Source of the DNA: Cephalotus follicularis
Taxonomy: Eukaryota; Streptophyta; Magnoliopsida; Oxalidales; Cephalotaceae
Assembly: GCA_001972305.1 (NCBI GenBank)
Contig: BDDD01000321.1
Coordinates: forward strand, 124,001-188,000
DNA length: 64,000 nucleotides
Direction of reading: 5' to 3'
Shown here: piece by piece, positions 52,109-62,557 of the stretch
How the letters are laid out: every line of letters starts with the position of its first letter
How positions within the stretch are numbered: the stretch's first letter is position 1
Made by a program: the position numbers and the translations under genes
Notes under the pieces: model-generated
Seen by the model: the letters and a program-made list of their open reading frames with translations, nothing else
The model's database searches: none
What the model was told of the DNA's origin: nothing

Positions 52109-55100
52109 ATGGCTACTCAATCTCCGTCTCCCCCCAATTCGACCCAAGACCAACCACAAAATTCAGGTTTCTTCTCTCTCTCTCTCTGTATTTATTACTC
52201 TCTGTTTGGTTGCTGAACAACTGTTAAACTTGTTTATTTTGTATTGTTTATATGATTTAACTTCTTAAATTATAACTATTTAGTATAATTGCTATTGCAA
52301 TATTATTAGATATATGTTAATTACTATCTTCCTTATTAAGCACTTTACAGGCTTCTTAAATCCCTGTAAACTAGTAATTAATTTTTTCTTTAAAAACTCG
52401 TTCTATGCGACGTTGTGAAGTTCTACAACTCGGAATTTTCATTTCTAACACCCTATATAAAATCTGTAGCTTAAAAAGCAAAAAGCAAAATAGTAATGCT
52501 AGATTTCTCAAGAATTTTATAATTCGTTTGTATAATGACATGTTTGGTAGATGATAACGAGTGCCACGTCGTGCGTTACTGCTCTAAGTAAACACGAAGG
52601 TCCATTACTATGTCACATGTTAATCACCATGTCATCTGTTAATGATTACTAAACATTCGGATGCTTAGGAGGGGTATGGAGAGTTGTTGTTCACTCCAGG
52701 TCTTTTTGAGTGATTACATGACCGAGGTGCTGCACCTCTAGAGTTTTCAAAGTGATACTCATTCTAATCATTTTATATACACACTTGATGGCCTTTTGTA
52801 AATTCAGCTACGGAGCTTGCACAAGCAACAGATGGGGATCAACAGGTTGCCGGGGAAGAAGCTATTAAACAAATTTCTACACCATCTGTGTTTGTGAACT
52901 CTGAACCGGTTCGAGAGGAGCAAGTGCAAAATGCTGTGAAATTCCTTTCTCACCCTAAAGTTAGGGGCTCTCCAATCATTTATAGACGGTCTTTTCTTGA
53001 AAAAAAAGGACTAACAAAGGAGGAGATTGATGAAGCCTTTCGGCGTGTTCCTGTAAGCAAGTTTTCTAATCGGGAAAGCACCTTTACATTTTATGTGAAG
53101 CAGAGATTGGTACTTTTCCCTCTCTGCTTGTTTTACCATGCTGACAGTTTTCAAATTACAGGATCCACCTCCCAGTGCGCAGGCACCCAGTACAAACCAG
53201 GGTAATAGATCTTGGTATTGAATTCAATCTTTTATGTTTGCCCAACATTTTAGTGTGATTTAACGTTTGGCTGATCCTTGCATCACTGATATTTTTATAC
53301 TTGATTTTGATACAAACAGATGGACCGGTGAAGTCATCATCAACAATTCAGCCACATGCCCCAGGACAAACTCTGCAGCCTACAGCAGCTTCTCATGCTG
53401 GTATGATTTCCTCAATGGGTCCTTTAAAACCTGGCCGGTTTCATTGGTATCATGCCGTACTTGCTGTAGGGGTGCTGGCAGTTTCTGGTGCTGGAACAGC
53501 TGTACTGATCAAGGTATGAACAAATTGTCAAGCTATTGAATGAGTTATAAATCTGATACTCTGATATGTCTGCTTCATGATCATATTCTAGTTTCATCAC
53601 TGGTAATGTTCTGTCTTAGTATCTTCTTGCACCCAACTTGACTTTTAGGTAAATGTACTGGCTTCATCTCACATAGTAATATGTTATTCTTGATCACATT
53701 AGTAATCTACATATCCGTTCTTCTAGAATGCTCTTGTCCCTAGGTTGAAGTCTTGGATACGTAAGGTTGTATTGGAAGAAGACAATGCCCTTGTGAAGAA
53801 AATTGACTTAAAACCAAGTTTGGCAGAAGAAGCAGCGGCTGCTGCTAAAGCAGCTGCAGCTGCCGCAGCTGATGTTGCAAGGGCGAGCCAGGAAATGTTA
53901 AATTCAAAAAACACAGGTTGGGTTATGATGAAGTTCCCTTCTTCTTCTTCTTCTTCTTCTCCCAGCTTTTGTTTGACATGTTCAAATAAATTTTTGAAAA
54001 TTTTCCATCTAATTATCGTCATTTTGGGCCTTCTAGTGATTAGCTATAGTTTTTTTTTTTTTTATTTCATTTGTTTCTATATAATCCCTTTTTAAACTTA
54101 TTTATTGCATGCTCTTTGTTTAATCCTTGTCAGAGAAGAGATACTTTGAGGAACTTATGAATCGGCTAGATGTGCAAGTACAGGAAATGAAGTCAATGAC
54201 TCATGCCATTCGGAGATTGGAAGGTACTTATATGTTGATTTCTGCAAGTAAGCCAATATTTGAATGTGTTTTCCATTAAGGGTTGCAATTTTTTATTCAG
54301 AATGGGTTTGGCCTTTTGAGTTGCCTGTAGTGTATCAATTTGAATATTCAATATGTGAAGGGTGTTTTCATAATTCCCAGCATTCCATGCCTGCAAGAAG
54401 GCTTTCATTTGCTGATTTATTGAATGAATTAGGCTATTTTAGGCAAACTGAAACTTTGCAAAGAATCTTTCAGTTTGTTAGTTTGTGGGGTTGGAAGCAT
54501 GGAAAGCTCTTTATGTTAGCCTTCTTCATGCTTATTTGTCAGAACTTATGGAAAGTATTGAAACTGAGATTTTTGCAGAAGATGTCTTACCTGTTGGTTA
54601 CATTAATTGAATTTGTTTCTGTCTAATTGTCAGGAGACCAACATGGAGCCTCAGACACAAGTTTAAAGGTAAAGCTAAAAATAGGCATGTTCTAGGAATG
54701 CTTCACGTGTTTGCTAACTTTTAATGTTCTTGCAGCAACCGTATACCAATGGCAAGGCAGAATTTGACTCACGCTCAGGTTTTTTTTCTGTCACTTAAAG
54801 TCTTTATAGTTCAATCTTTTTTACATATATGAATTCCCTTGTCATATAATTAGATATTCCTATACAGCGAGATCTTCTTCCCCACCAGCATCTGTGGAAC
54901 CTTCTGTCGCACCCCACCCGAAGTCTTATATGGATGTGAGTCTTTTTTTATCCTTCCATTGCTCTCCTGAATAAGTTATTAGTTACAATATTTCATTGTT
55001 CTCATGAATAGAGTCCCATTTCATGTCATTTTAATATGCTTCATTGGGGAAAAAAAGAGTGGCTTGATGAGGATATTGGTGCAACCACATGTTCAGGCAC

Positions 55101-56718
55101 AAAGAATTTTAATTTTCTTGGAGACTAGCACCCTCTTTGGGGATTTATCCTTCTGTTAGTCAATAGGTGTGAGGGGTTAGTGCATGATGAATGACATCAG
55201 TGTGATATTTCCATCTTATTCAATGTATAATTTTTTATTCTAAGAATGTACTTGATCCAGGCCATAAGTCAGAGTTTCTGACAATTGACTGAGTCTGACA
55301 TTCCGGTTGAACCATTGTACCACTGAACGGTTCTTTTTTGATCAATTTCAGAGTAGCTGTATTGCTGGAGATATTCGCAAGTCAAACTGTTAGATCCTAT
55401 TTGTATTATATCACAGTTTTCTCATGATACGTCATATGATTTCAACTAGATATTAAGTTCGCAGATTGCGATGACCTTGTGGGTCTTGATCAGTTCAGAT
55501 TTGATGATCGCTAATTTGCAATGTCAATGCCTTGAGTGGGATTTAAAAAAGTTCTTATTGATTTTATTGTGGAATTGCAGATAATGGCAATGGTACAAAG
55601 AGGGGAGAGACCTCCTAACGTCAGAGTAAACTACCTTCTGTTTAATTATTGAGATTGACTTTTTTATTTAGTTTGCGCTTATTGTACGAGTATGGCTTCA
55701 TCTGCAGGATATAAATGATCTACCTCCTAATCCTAACCAGCAACCATCAAATCCTCGTCTGGCGCCAAGAGCTAAGGTGTGCTTTGTGAAACTCCACCTT
55801 CCTCTGTATTCCATTTTTTTTTGTCCTAATAAAATTCATGTACTGATGGAAACCTCCTCAAAGTAGTTAGCTGTGTGTGAAAAATAAAATTTGCAACAGG
55901 TATATGTTTGGTCTTTGAAGAGCCACAGTAACCTCACCTACCTTGGGATCATGGATTTGGATTCTCTCCGGTTCCCCAATCCTATAGTTTAGGACGAGAT
56001 TAAAGTTTTGTCTTGAGCACAGCACTCAGAAACTGGGGAAATGGAGAGGATCTATTTCCTGGGATCATATCTTTGATTTAGTGCATTTAATTTATTTTTT
56101 ACAGAATTACAATCTGTGTCGTGTGAAATTAAAATGCTCCCAATGTTATGCATATTTGATGATCCGAACATGACTTGGAAATGTTTCATAGTTTCTTCTT
56201 TTGCCCTGTATTTGAGTATCACATCTTCTCCTTGTGAGTAGCCTTGGGAGGGTGGTCATGCCCAAAACAGCTCGAGCCAAGTTTTCCAGTCTCAAGTAAA
56301 CGGGGAAGGCTCAAATTCCATGGTACAAGACAATGGAGTGATGTATCAATTGGATGGTGACAGTTCAGTGCCTTGGTGGCAGCGGAAAAAAGCCCAGATT
56401 ACGGAGATTGAAGATGAGATTAAGGGAGGACCTTACAGTGTGCGAACTAATGCGCAACCAATTCAGAGTTCATGGGTTCCTCCCCAGCCTCCTCCTGTTG
56501 TGATGCCAGAAGCTGCTGAAGCCATTCGGCGGCCAAAACCTTCAGCTCAAAGAGAACAATTTGCCGATCATCAGTCAGTATCTCATCCTCCAGATGCAAG
56601 TGATGAGTTGCAGAGGATCACAAAAATATCCGAATCAGGAGGTGCAGTGGAGATCAACGGCGGGGAGTCAGGGTTGAGCTCCAGCGAGATACAAGAGGAA
56701 CAAAGTACACAACCGTGA
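52109..56718 (+). CDS. PEX14: Peroxin-14 (peroxisomal membrane protein PEX14)
   Basis: PEX14 is the docking protein at the peroxisomal membrane for PEX5/PEX7 carrying matrix proteins. Twelve exons with GT-AG junctions can be placed: 52109-52166, 52808-53052, 53162-53201, 53320-53513, 53727-53916, 54134-54223, 54634-54668, 54736-54778, 54868-54935, 55581-55625, 55708-55776 and 56242-56718. Phases agree throughout and give 517 residues; Arabidopsis PEX14 is of similar size. The conserved N-terminal PEX5-binding helix bundle is residues about 52-101 (VREEQVQNAVKFLSHPKVRG..IIYRRSFLEKKGLTKEEIDEAF). A hydrophobic segment at about 154-179 (HAVLAVGVLAVSGAGTAVLI) is the membrane anchor. Residues about 183-275 are Ala-rich and coiled-coil. 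IMAMVQRGERPPNVRDINDL and VPWWQRKK (403-409) are typical plant PEX14 C-terminal motifs. No defect is seen. Confidence 0.95.
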
Positions 56719-58159
56719 ACTGAAATGTGAATTGATATGTTTTCAGCTTGATCAGAGATACCCAATATATACTTTGTTCGATTACTAAAAGTTACTTGAG
56801 AATGTGTTGGATTGATATGAAACAATCAAATTGATCCTTCTACTTCACTCCAAAACTGGGTAGGAAGTAATCTGGTGCAGTGGACGTACTTTCATAACAT
56901 AATAAAATCTATGATAAAACATTGCTGTGATGTTATCATTGCTGTGATGTTTTATTTGTATGAAAAACCAATTACTTGTAGCCCCCCCGTGTGAAATTTT
57001 TGAGCCTCTCTTCTCATGTTTCGCATGTCACAATAAATTGATGTCTTATTAATTTAAGCTTTGAGGACAACGTGAAAAACGATACATTACTTTAACGTTG
57101 GGAGGTTTACTAAATTGAGTGGGATTTTCGAAGCTGAACACATGTGACTTATCAATACCTTGCACGCAAATGAGAGGTGCACATGACGATGTTTCATTTT
57201 CTTTACTTCCTTTGTTTCGTTGTTTGACCAATACCCTGCTATGTAAATATTTATGTTACTGTGATCTACCCATGTAAGTCTCTGCATCTTGGCTCTCCGT
57301 TTTGATTGACAAACTACTAATTTTAATTAATAAATCATCAAAGGAAATATACTCTAACAACGGCAGTTATATGGAATTTATTCCACCTCAAGTTGAGAAG
57401 GAGAATTGAAAATTCTTTGTAGCTTTTCCCTTGAATATACAATGGCCGTTTTCACCATTTAATGTCAGACTTTGCTATAGACAAAAATATAACATCTTAC
57501 CACTGAAAACAAAACAAAAAGATCAAACTTAATGATTCACAAACCCACTATATTAAGACTACAAGGGTACGTTGACTCTGACTGTTTGGACTTTGGACCT
57601 AACTTGTTTATTATTAACTTATCATATATTATTTGGCTGCTTTTGTTAAACGCATATCAAGCCAAGATAAGGATATGAGTGACATTTGTTTGATCCTAGT
57701 TAGGATGCGGAGCTTCTTGATCAATGTATCAAACAAAATACGACCAAGCATTAGACAATAAACAAAGGAAAGGCCACGCTTGGTATACATACATTTTTAT
57801 GGATTTTACCTAATATATTGCAATAACTTATGTGACTGCTGTAAATTAAAACGTTCCATTGGATTGCCTCATTCTTCTTGTAACACTTCATTATTTTTGT
57901 TGAATGACAAATGAAATTAAGTAATTTGTCTCAATTGAGTGAAAGGAAATTCCCCAAGGAAACAAAATTTAGATTTATTGGAATTTCTCCCATAACAATC
58001 AAACCATTGGAAATCTTCCAATCAAATTAGGTGAAGAAACATAAAACTTGTTTTTCCTCCATCTTCATGGCATACTCATTTCTTTTATGCTTTTTGGTGA
58101 TCCTTGTTAACATATATTTTTTTATGACCCAAAGTATTTTTATTTAACAAATCAATAAT
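56719..58159. other. PEX14 3' UTR and intergenic DNA
   Basis: A candidate poly(A) signal AATAAA lies at 56901-56906, 183 bp after the PEX14 stop. Beyond it the sequence is AT-rich with nothing recognised up to the LTR of element 4. Confidence 0.5.
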
Positions 58160-59182
58160 TGATATGGGAAAAAATTAAGTTAAATTTTAAGCAACACGTG
58201 TCCTCATCACAGAGCTGACAGATGTCCAAACAACAAGCACTGATGAATTAAGGGCAGAGGAAGCCTGTTGATCAATGGAACAGTGGTATAAGGAGGACAT
58301 TTCCTCGGCATAAGTACCGAGGACACCAAAGAAGCAACCCAGCCGAGGAGACCCTCGGCCTCATAACAGGCGATCCATTCCAAGTGACTCCCTAATTAGT
58401 GAAATAGAAGCAGAGGAAGTCAGGGAGTCAAGGGAACAACAACTTAAGGAGGACCTCTCCTCGGCATAAGTGCCGAGGACACTCCCAGTCGTTCCATTCC
58501 CAAGGTATTTTTCCTCAGACAAAGAACCGAAGGCCATCCACTTCGAATACAAGTCTATGGACCGAGAAGACTTCAAAGCCAAGGATCGACTATTTCACTG
58601 GCCTCACAACAGCTCCTCTCCTCGGACACAAAGTCTCCTCATTCACAGAATGAAGATAGGGAGTTAGCCTGAATTCCAGGGATCCTTATCTTCTAAGTAA
58701 AGAAGATAAGGATAACTATCAACAAATATGGAAGATAAAGATAAGGACAGCTACAACAAAGGAAACGAGATAATCAAGGAGATTGAGTCACAATCAACTA
58801 CAAACTAAGGAAAACAGCAAGATCATAGGCGGAGATAAGGGAATGTCCGAGATCCTCGGCATTTCCTAGGGGATAATGATCACATCCGATTTACACGCTC
58901 CATCATTACAAAAATACCACTATAAATACAAGTTCGACATACTGAACAAAGGTCAGCAATTTTTATATTGAAGAGAGTATAATATTTCATCTGCACTTGA
59001 CTAACTTGGGCGTCGGAGTGTCCCCGGGAGAACAACCTCCTGGGCCTTCACCATTGTTGTTACCTTGTGCAGGTGTCCGAGAGCAGTTTCTTCCTTACAG
59101 GCATCAGTGACAAAGTGTTTCTCTTAACAAATCAAAGTCCTCCACGTAGGATACTGTTGAGAGAAGGATTTCTGTATCAACA
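58160..59182 (+). repeat. 5' LTR of Tat element 4 (1,023 bp)
   Basis: It starts TGATATGGGAAAAAATTAAG and ends TCTGTATCAACA. TATAAATA is at 58921-58928. U3 contains a 156-bp tandem duplication (about 58255-58410 and 58411-58565). Each copy carries a hairpin, CCTCGGCATAAGTACCGAGG (58303-58322) and CCTCGGCATAAGTGCCGAGG (58459-58478). U5 carries the conserved CCCCGGGAGAACAACCTCCT block and the 80-bp terminal block shared with both ends of element 1. Confidence 0.92.
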
Positions 59183-59184
59183 GT

Positions 59185-59204
59185 TGGCGCCGTCTGTGGG
59201 AAAC
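59185..59204 (+). other. Primer-binding site of Tat element 4
   Basis: TGGCGCCGTCTGTGGGAAAC, two bases after the LTR end. This is the PBS type commonly seen in plant Tat elements. Confidence 0.88.
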
Positions 59205-59227
59205 GCAGCTAAAAGTCATCAAAAATC

Positions 59228-62200
59228 ATGCCACCAAGGAAGAACACCCAAGTTGGAGCCACTCGCAGCCAGCAAGAAGAGGTTGCAACTCCTCCACCAG
59301 AAGCCGTTCAAATAGCGGCCCAAGATCCTGCTCCCGTTACAGGGGAGCAACTCAACCAATTCCTCCAAGGATTGGAGCGTGTCACAGATCTGTTGGTCAC
59401 AACTTTGGCCAACCAACAACAAGTCGGGCATGCTCAACCAGTTGTCCGAGGAGTATCTGGCCCCCAGAGGCCAGAGGTGGAGACAAGGCACCCACGTGGG
59501 GCCAGGCGAAACCCGCCAAGGGGAGATGAACTTCCCCTTGGGCGGTCAGGGGACAATAATCCCCTGGGAAGGAGAGCTGAGATCAATGCATCTCATAGAG
59601 CAGAGTCCTCGACTGCAAGGGATCATCCCAACGATCACAGGAGAGGACACCCTCAGCACCAGCCTATGGATGTGGATCCTCGACAGCAAGAGAGGGGAGC
59701 AGAGGAGGCGCAAGTACGTTCTAATGCTCCGCGCAGAGCTGGTACTGCCCGAGGAAGTAGGGTCAATCCCCCAGCCTCATTGGCTGGAGGATCACATGTC
59801 TCCAGCAGAGTGAGGAACATTGAAGAGGTGGAGCAGGCAGTGAATAGAAGGTTTGCTGACCTAGAAAGGAGGTTTGGAAGAGCGGAACGGCATGGGGGGC
59901 ACTTGTCCGAGGTGCAAAACATCAATGCACACCCCTTCACGGCCGAGATCACAGCAGAGCCAGTCCCTAGTGGGTTCAGAAACCCAACCCTTGATAAGTA
60001 CGATGGGTCCACGGATCCCATCCAACATGTGCGCACCTACATCCAGGCTATGTGGATGTATCAAGCCTCGGATGTCATGCTTTGCCGAGGATTCCCAGTG
60101 ACCTTAACTGGAGCTGCCCAATCGTGGTATTTTACATTGGCCAAGAATTCAGTGAAGAGCTTCGATCAGTTCACGGAGCTGTTTGTAACGAAGTTCCTCA
60201 ACAGTACAACGCAGAGGAAAAATTCTACCCACCTCATTAACGTGGTGCAGGGTAAGGATGAGACGTTGAGAGACTATCTCACCAGGTTTAACCAAGAATC
60301 TCTTACAGTGAAGGACCTGGAGCCGTCCTTTGCTATAGCAGCCTTGAATAATGGGCTGAGGAGCAACTCCAGATTTGTTTTCTCCCTGCTGAAGAGGCCA
60401 GCAAAGGACATGGCAGAGTTGTTAAAGAGGGCAGAGAGGTATGTTAATGCTGAGGAAGAGATGTTGGCCAGGAAGCAAAAAGCACCTTGGACTGGCCAAC
60501 AGGAGGAGAGAAGGGAGCCTTCACGAAATGCTCCCGAGAGAAGAGAGAAGAGGAAGGAGAGGTCGGACCTGTCCAAGGGAGACCTCAGACACAAGCTTTC
60601 TAGGCGGGAAGAAACATCCAGGGGTGGAGCACCAATACCATTTTACAGTACCTTTGCCCCCCTCCTGGATACGCGTACAAAGATACTTGCAGTGGAACAA
60701 GATAAGGTCCCTTTCCAGTGGCCCGAGAAAATGAGGGCCCCGGCAGAGAACAGAAGTGTAGGAAAGTACTGTCGTTATCATCGTGACCACGGCCACGATA
60801 CAGAGGAGTGTAGGCAACTCAAAAATCAGATTGAGGATCTGATCAGGAAGGGACATCTACGCAAGTATGTTGACAGGGATGCTCCTCAAGGAAGAAGAGA
60901 GCAGAGAAGAGAAGAGGCTCCTCGGCAGCAGGAGGAGCAACAACAGCAACAACCCAGAGGTGTCATTCACACCATCTCTGGGGGGGTCGCGTCTGGGGGC
61001 GACGAATCCAACGCAAGAAAGGCCTATGGGAGACAATCCCTTGCTGTGCAACAAGTTCCTCACAGCAAAAGGCTTAGAACTGGAGGAGATGAGGAGGCAA
61101 TATCCTTCTCGGAGGCGGACTATGAGGGAGTACGTCTTCCTCACGATGATCCAGTGGTGGTTACCCTTCTGGTAGAGCTCTTTACCATGAAGAGGATTCT
61201 CATTGATAATGGCAGCTCAGCCGATATCCTGTATAAGCATGCCTTTGATCAGTTAAGGATTCCGGCCGACCAGCTGAAGCCAGTTAAAACCCCACTGGTT
61301 GGATTTGCAGGTGAGACGATCCATCCTTTGGGATCTATCAACCTGTCAGTGGTTGTAGGCACGGCCCCACGTCAGACTCAGGTCGAGATGACATTCCTGA
61401 TAGTGGACACCCTAAGCCCATACAACGCTATAATAGGGCGACCAGGTCTGAACCTGTTGGAGGCCATAGTATCCACAAGGCACTTATTGATGAAGTTCCC
61501 CACAAGGTTTGGTGTGGGGGAAGTCAGAGGAGATCAAGAGGTGGCGAGGAGATGTTACAAAACAGCCATCACTGATAAGGGTAAAGGCAAGGTCCTTACC
61601 ATAGCAAATGTGGAGCTCAGAGGAGACATGGAACCTGAGCGTCCACAACCAGCAGAAGATATTCTCCAAGTGCCCGTAGATGAGGGCAATGATGAAAAAG
61701 TACTTCAAGTTGGCTCACAACTTGGAGAGGCGGAGAAGGAGGAGTTAATAACATTCCTCCGTGATAATAAGGATGTGTTTGCATGGTCGGCAGAGGAGGT
61801 CCCTGGCATCAGTCCAGATGTGATGGTTCACAAGTTAAGTGTGGATCCAGCCAGGCCACCGATCAGACAGAAGAAGAGGAGCTTTGCCCCTGAGAGGCAA
61901 CAAGCAATAGCCGAGGAGGTGAGCAAGCTGCTACAGGCAGGTTTTATCCGAGAAGTACATTACTCGGACTGGCTAGCAAACCCTGTGTTAGTCAAGAAGG
62001 CCAATGGGAAATGGAGGATGTGCATAGACTTCACAGACCTCAACAAAGCCTGCCCCAAAGATAACTTCCCTCTCCCAAAGATTGATCAGCTGGTGGATGC
62101 AACCTCGGGCTATAGATTATTAAGTTTCTTGGATGCTTATTCGGGGTACAATCAAATCCCAATGTATAGACCGGATGAAGAGAAGACAGCATTCATAACA

Positions 62201-62557
62201 GACCGAGGAATGTATTGCTACAAGGTTATGCCCTTTGGCTTGAAGAATGCAGGGGCTACCTACCAGCGTCTGGTGAACAAGATTTTTGAACCTCAGATTG
62301 AGAAGAACATGGAGGTGTACATAGACGACATGCTCGTCAAAACTCCAGCCAGGAGCCCTCATGTGAAAGACTTGGAGGAGACATTTGAAGTATTGAGGAG
62401 GTATAATATGAAGCTCAATCCATCCAAGTGTACATTCGGGGTCACCTCGGGCAAGTTCCTCGGATTTATGGTCTCTAGCAGAGGAATAGAGGCCAATCCA
62501 GAGAAGATCTCGGCAATACAGAGCATGAGGCAACCTCAAACCATCAGGGATGTGTAG
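59228..62557 (+). CDS. Gag-Pol polyprotein (gag, protease, reverse transcriptase), Tat element 4
   Basis: An 1,109-residue open frame starting MPPRKNTQVGATRSQQEEV, 46 bp after the LTR. A Gln/Arg-rich leader (1-about 240) is followed by the retrotransposon gag domain (about 245-410; GSTDPIQHVRTYIQAMWMY, AQSWYFTLAKNSVKSFDQF). A zinc-knuckle-like CRYHRDHGHDTEEC is at about 513. The aspartic protease active site is near 659 (IDNGSSADILY). RT starts at about 885 (RQQAIAEEVSKLLQAGFIRE) with WRMCIDFTDLNKACPKDNFP, SFLDAYSGYNQIPM, AFITDRGMYCYKVMPFGLKN and catalytic YIDDM at about 1030-1034. It stops at TAG 62555-62557 in the IRDVQRLNG motif (CAG expected), truncating RT before the RNase H. All RT catalytic residues are present. 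Confidence 0.93.
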   Translation: MPPRKNTQVGATRSQQEEVATPPPEAVQIAAQDPAPVTGEQLNQFLQGLERVTDLLVTTLANQQQVGHAQPVVRGVSGPQRPEVETRHPRGARRNPPRGDELPLGRSGDNNPLGRRAEINASHRAESSTARDHPNDHRRGHPQHQPMDVDPRQQERGAEEAQVRSNAPRRAGTARGSRVNPPASLAGGSHVSSRVRNIEEVEQAVNRRFADLERRFGRAERHGGHLSEVQNINAHPFTAEITAEPVPSGFRNPTLDKYDGSTDPIQHVRTYIQAMWMYQASDVMLCRGFPVTLTGAAQSWYFTLAKNSVKSFDQFTELFVTKFLNSTTQRKNSTHLINVVQGKDETLRDYLTRFNQESLTVKDLEPSFAIAALNNGLRSNSRFVFSLLKRPAKDMAELLKRAERYVNAEEEMLARKQKAPWTGQQEERREPSRNAPERREKRKERSDLSKGDLRHKLSRREETSRGGAPIPFYSTFAPLLDTRTKILAVEQDKVPFQWPEKMRAPAENRSVGKYCRYHRDHGHDTEECRQLKNQIEDLIRKGHLRKYVDRDAPQGRREQRREEAPRQQEEQQQQQPRGVIHTISGGVASGGDESNARKAYGRQSLAVQQVPHSKRLRTGGDEEAISFSEADYEGVRLPHDDPVVVTLLVELFTMKRILIDNGSSADILYKHAFDQLRIPADQLKPVKTPLVGFAGETIHPLGSINLSVVVGTAPRQTQVEMTFLIVDTLSPYNAIIGRPGLNLLEAIVSTRHLLMKFPTRFGVGEVRGDQEVARRCYKTAITDKGKGKVLTIANVELRGDMEPERPQPAEDILQVPVDEGNDEKVLQVGSQLGEAEKEELITFLRDNKDVFAWSAEEVPGISPDVMVHKLSVDPARPPIRQKKRSFAPERQQAIAEEVSKLLQAGFIREVHYSDWLANPVLVKKANGKWRMCIDFTDLNKACPKDNFPLPKIDQLVDATSGYRLLSFLDAYSGYNQIPMYRPDEEKTAFITDRGMYCYKVMPFGLKNAGATYQRLVNKIFEPQIEKNMEVYIDDMLVKTPARSPHVKDLEETFEVLRRYNMKLNPSKCTFGVTSGKFLGFMVSSRGIEANPEKISAIQSMRQPQTIRDV

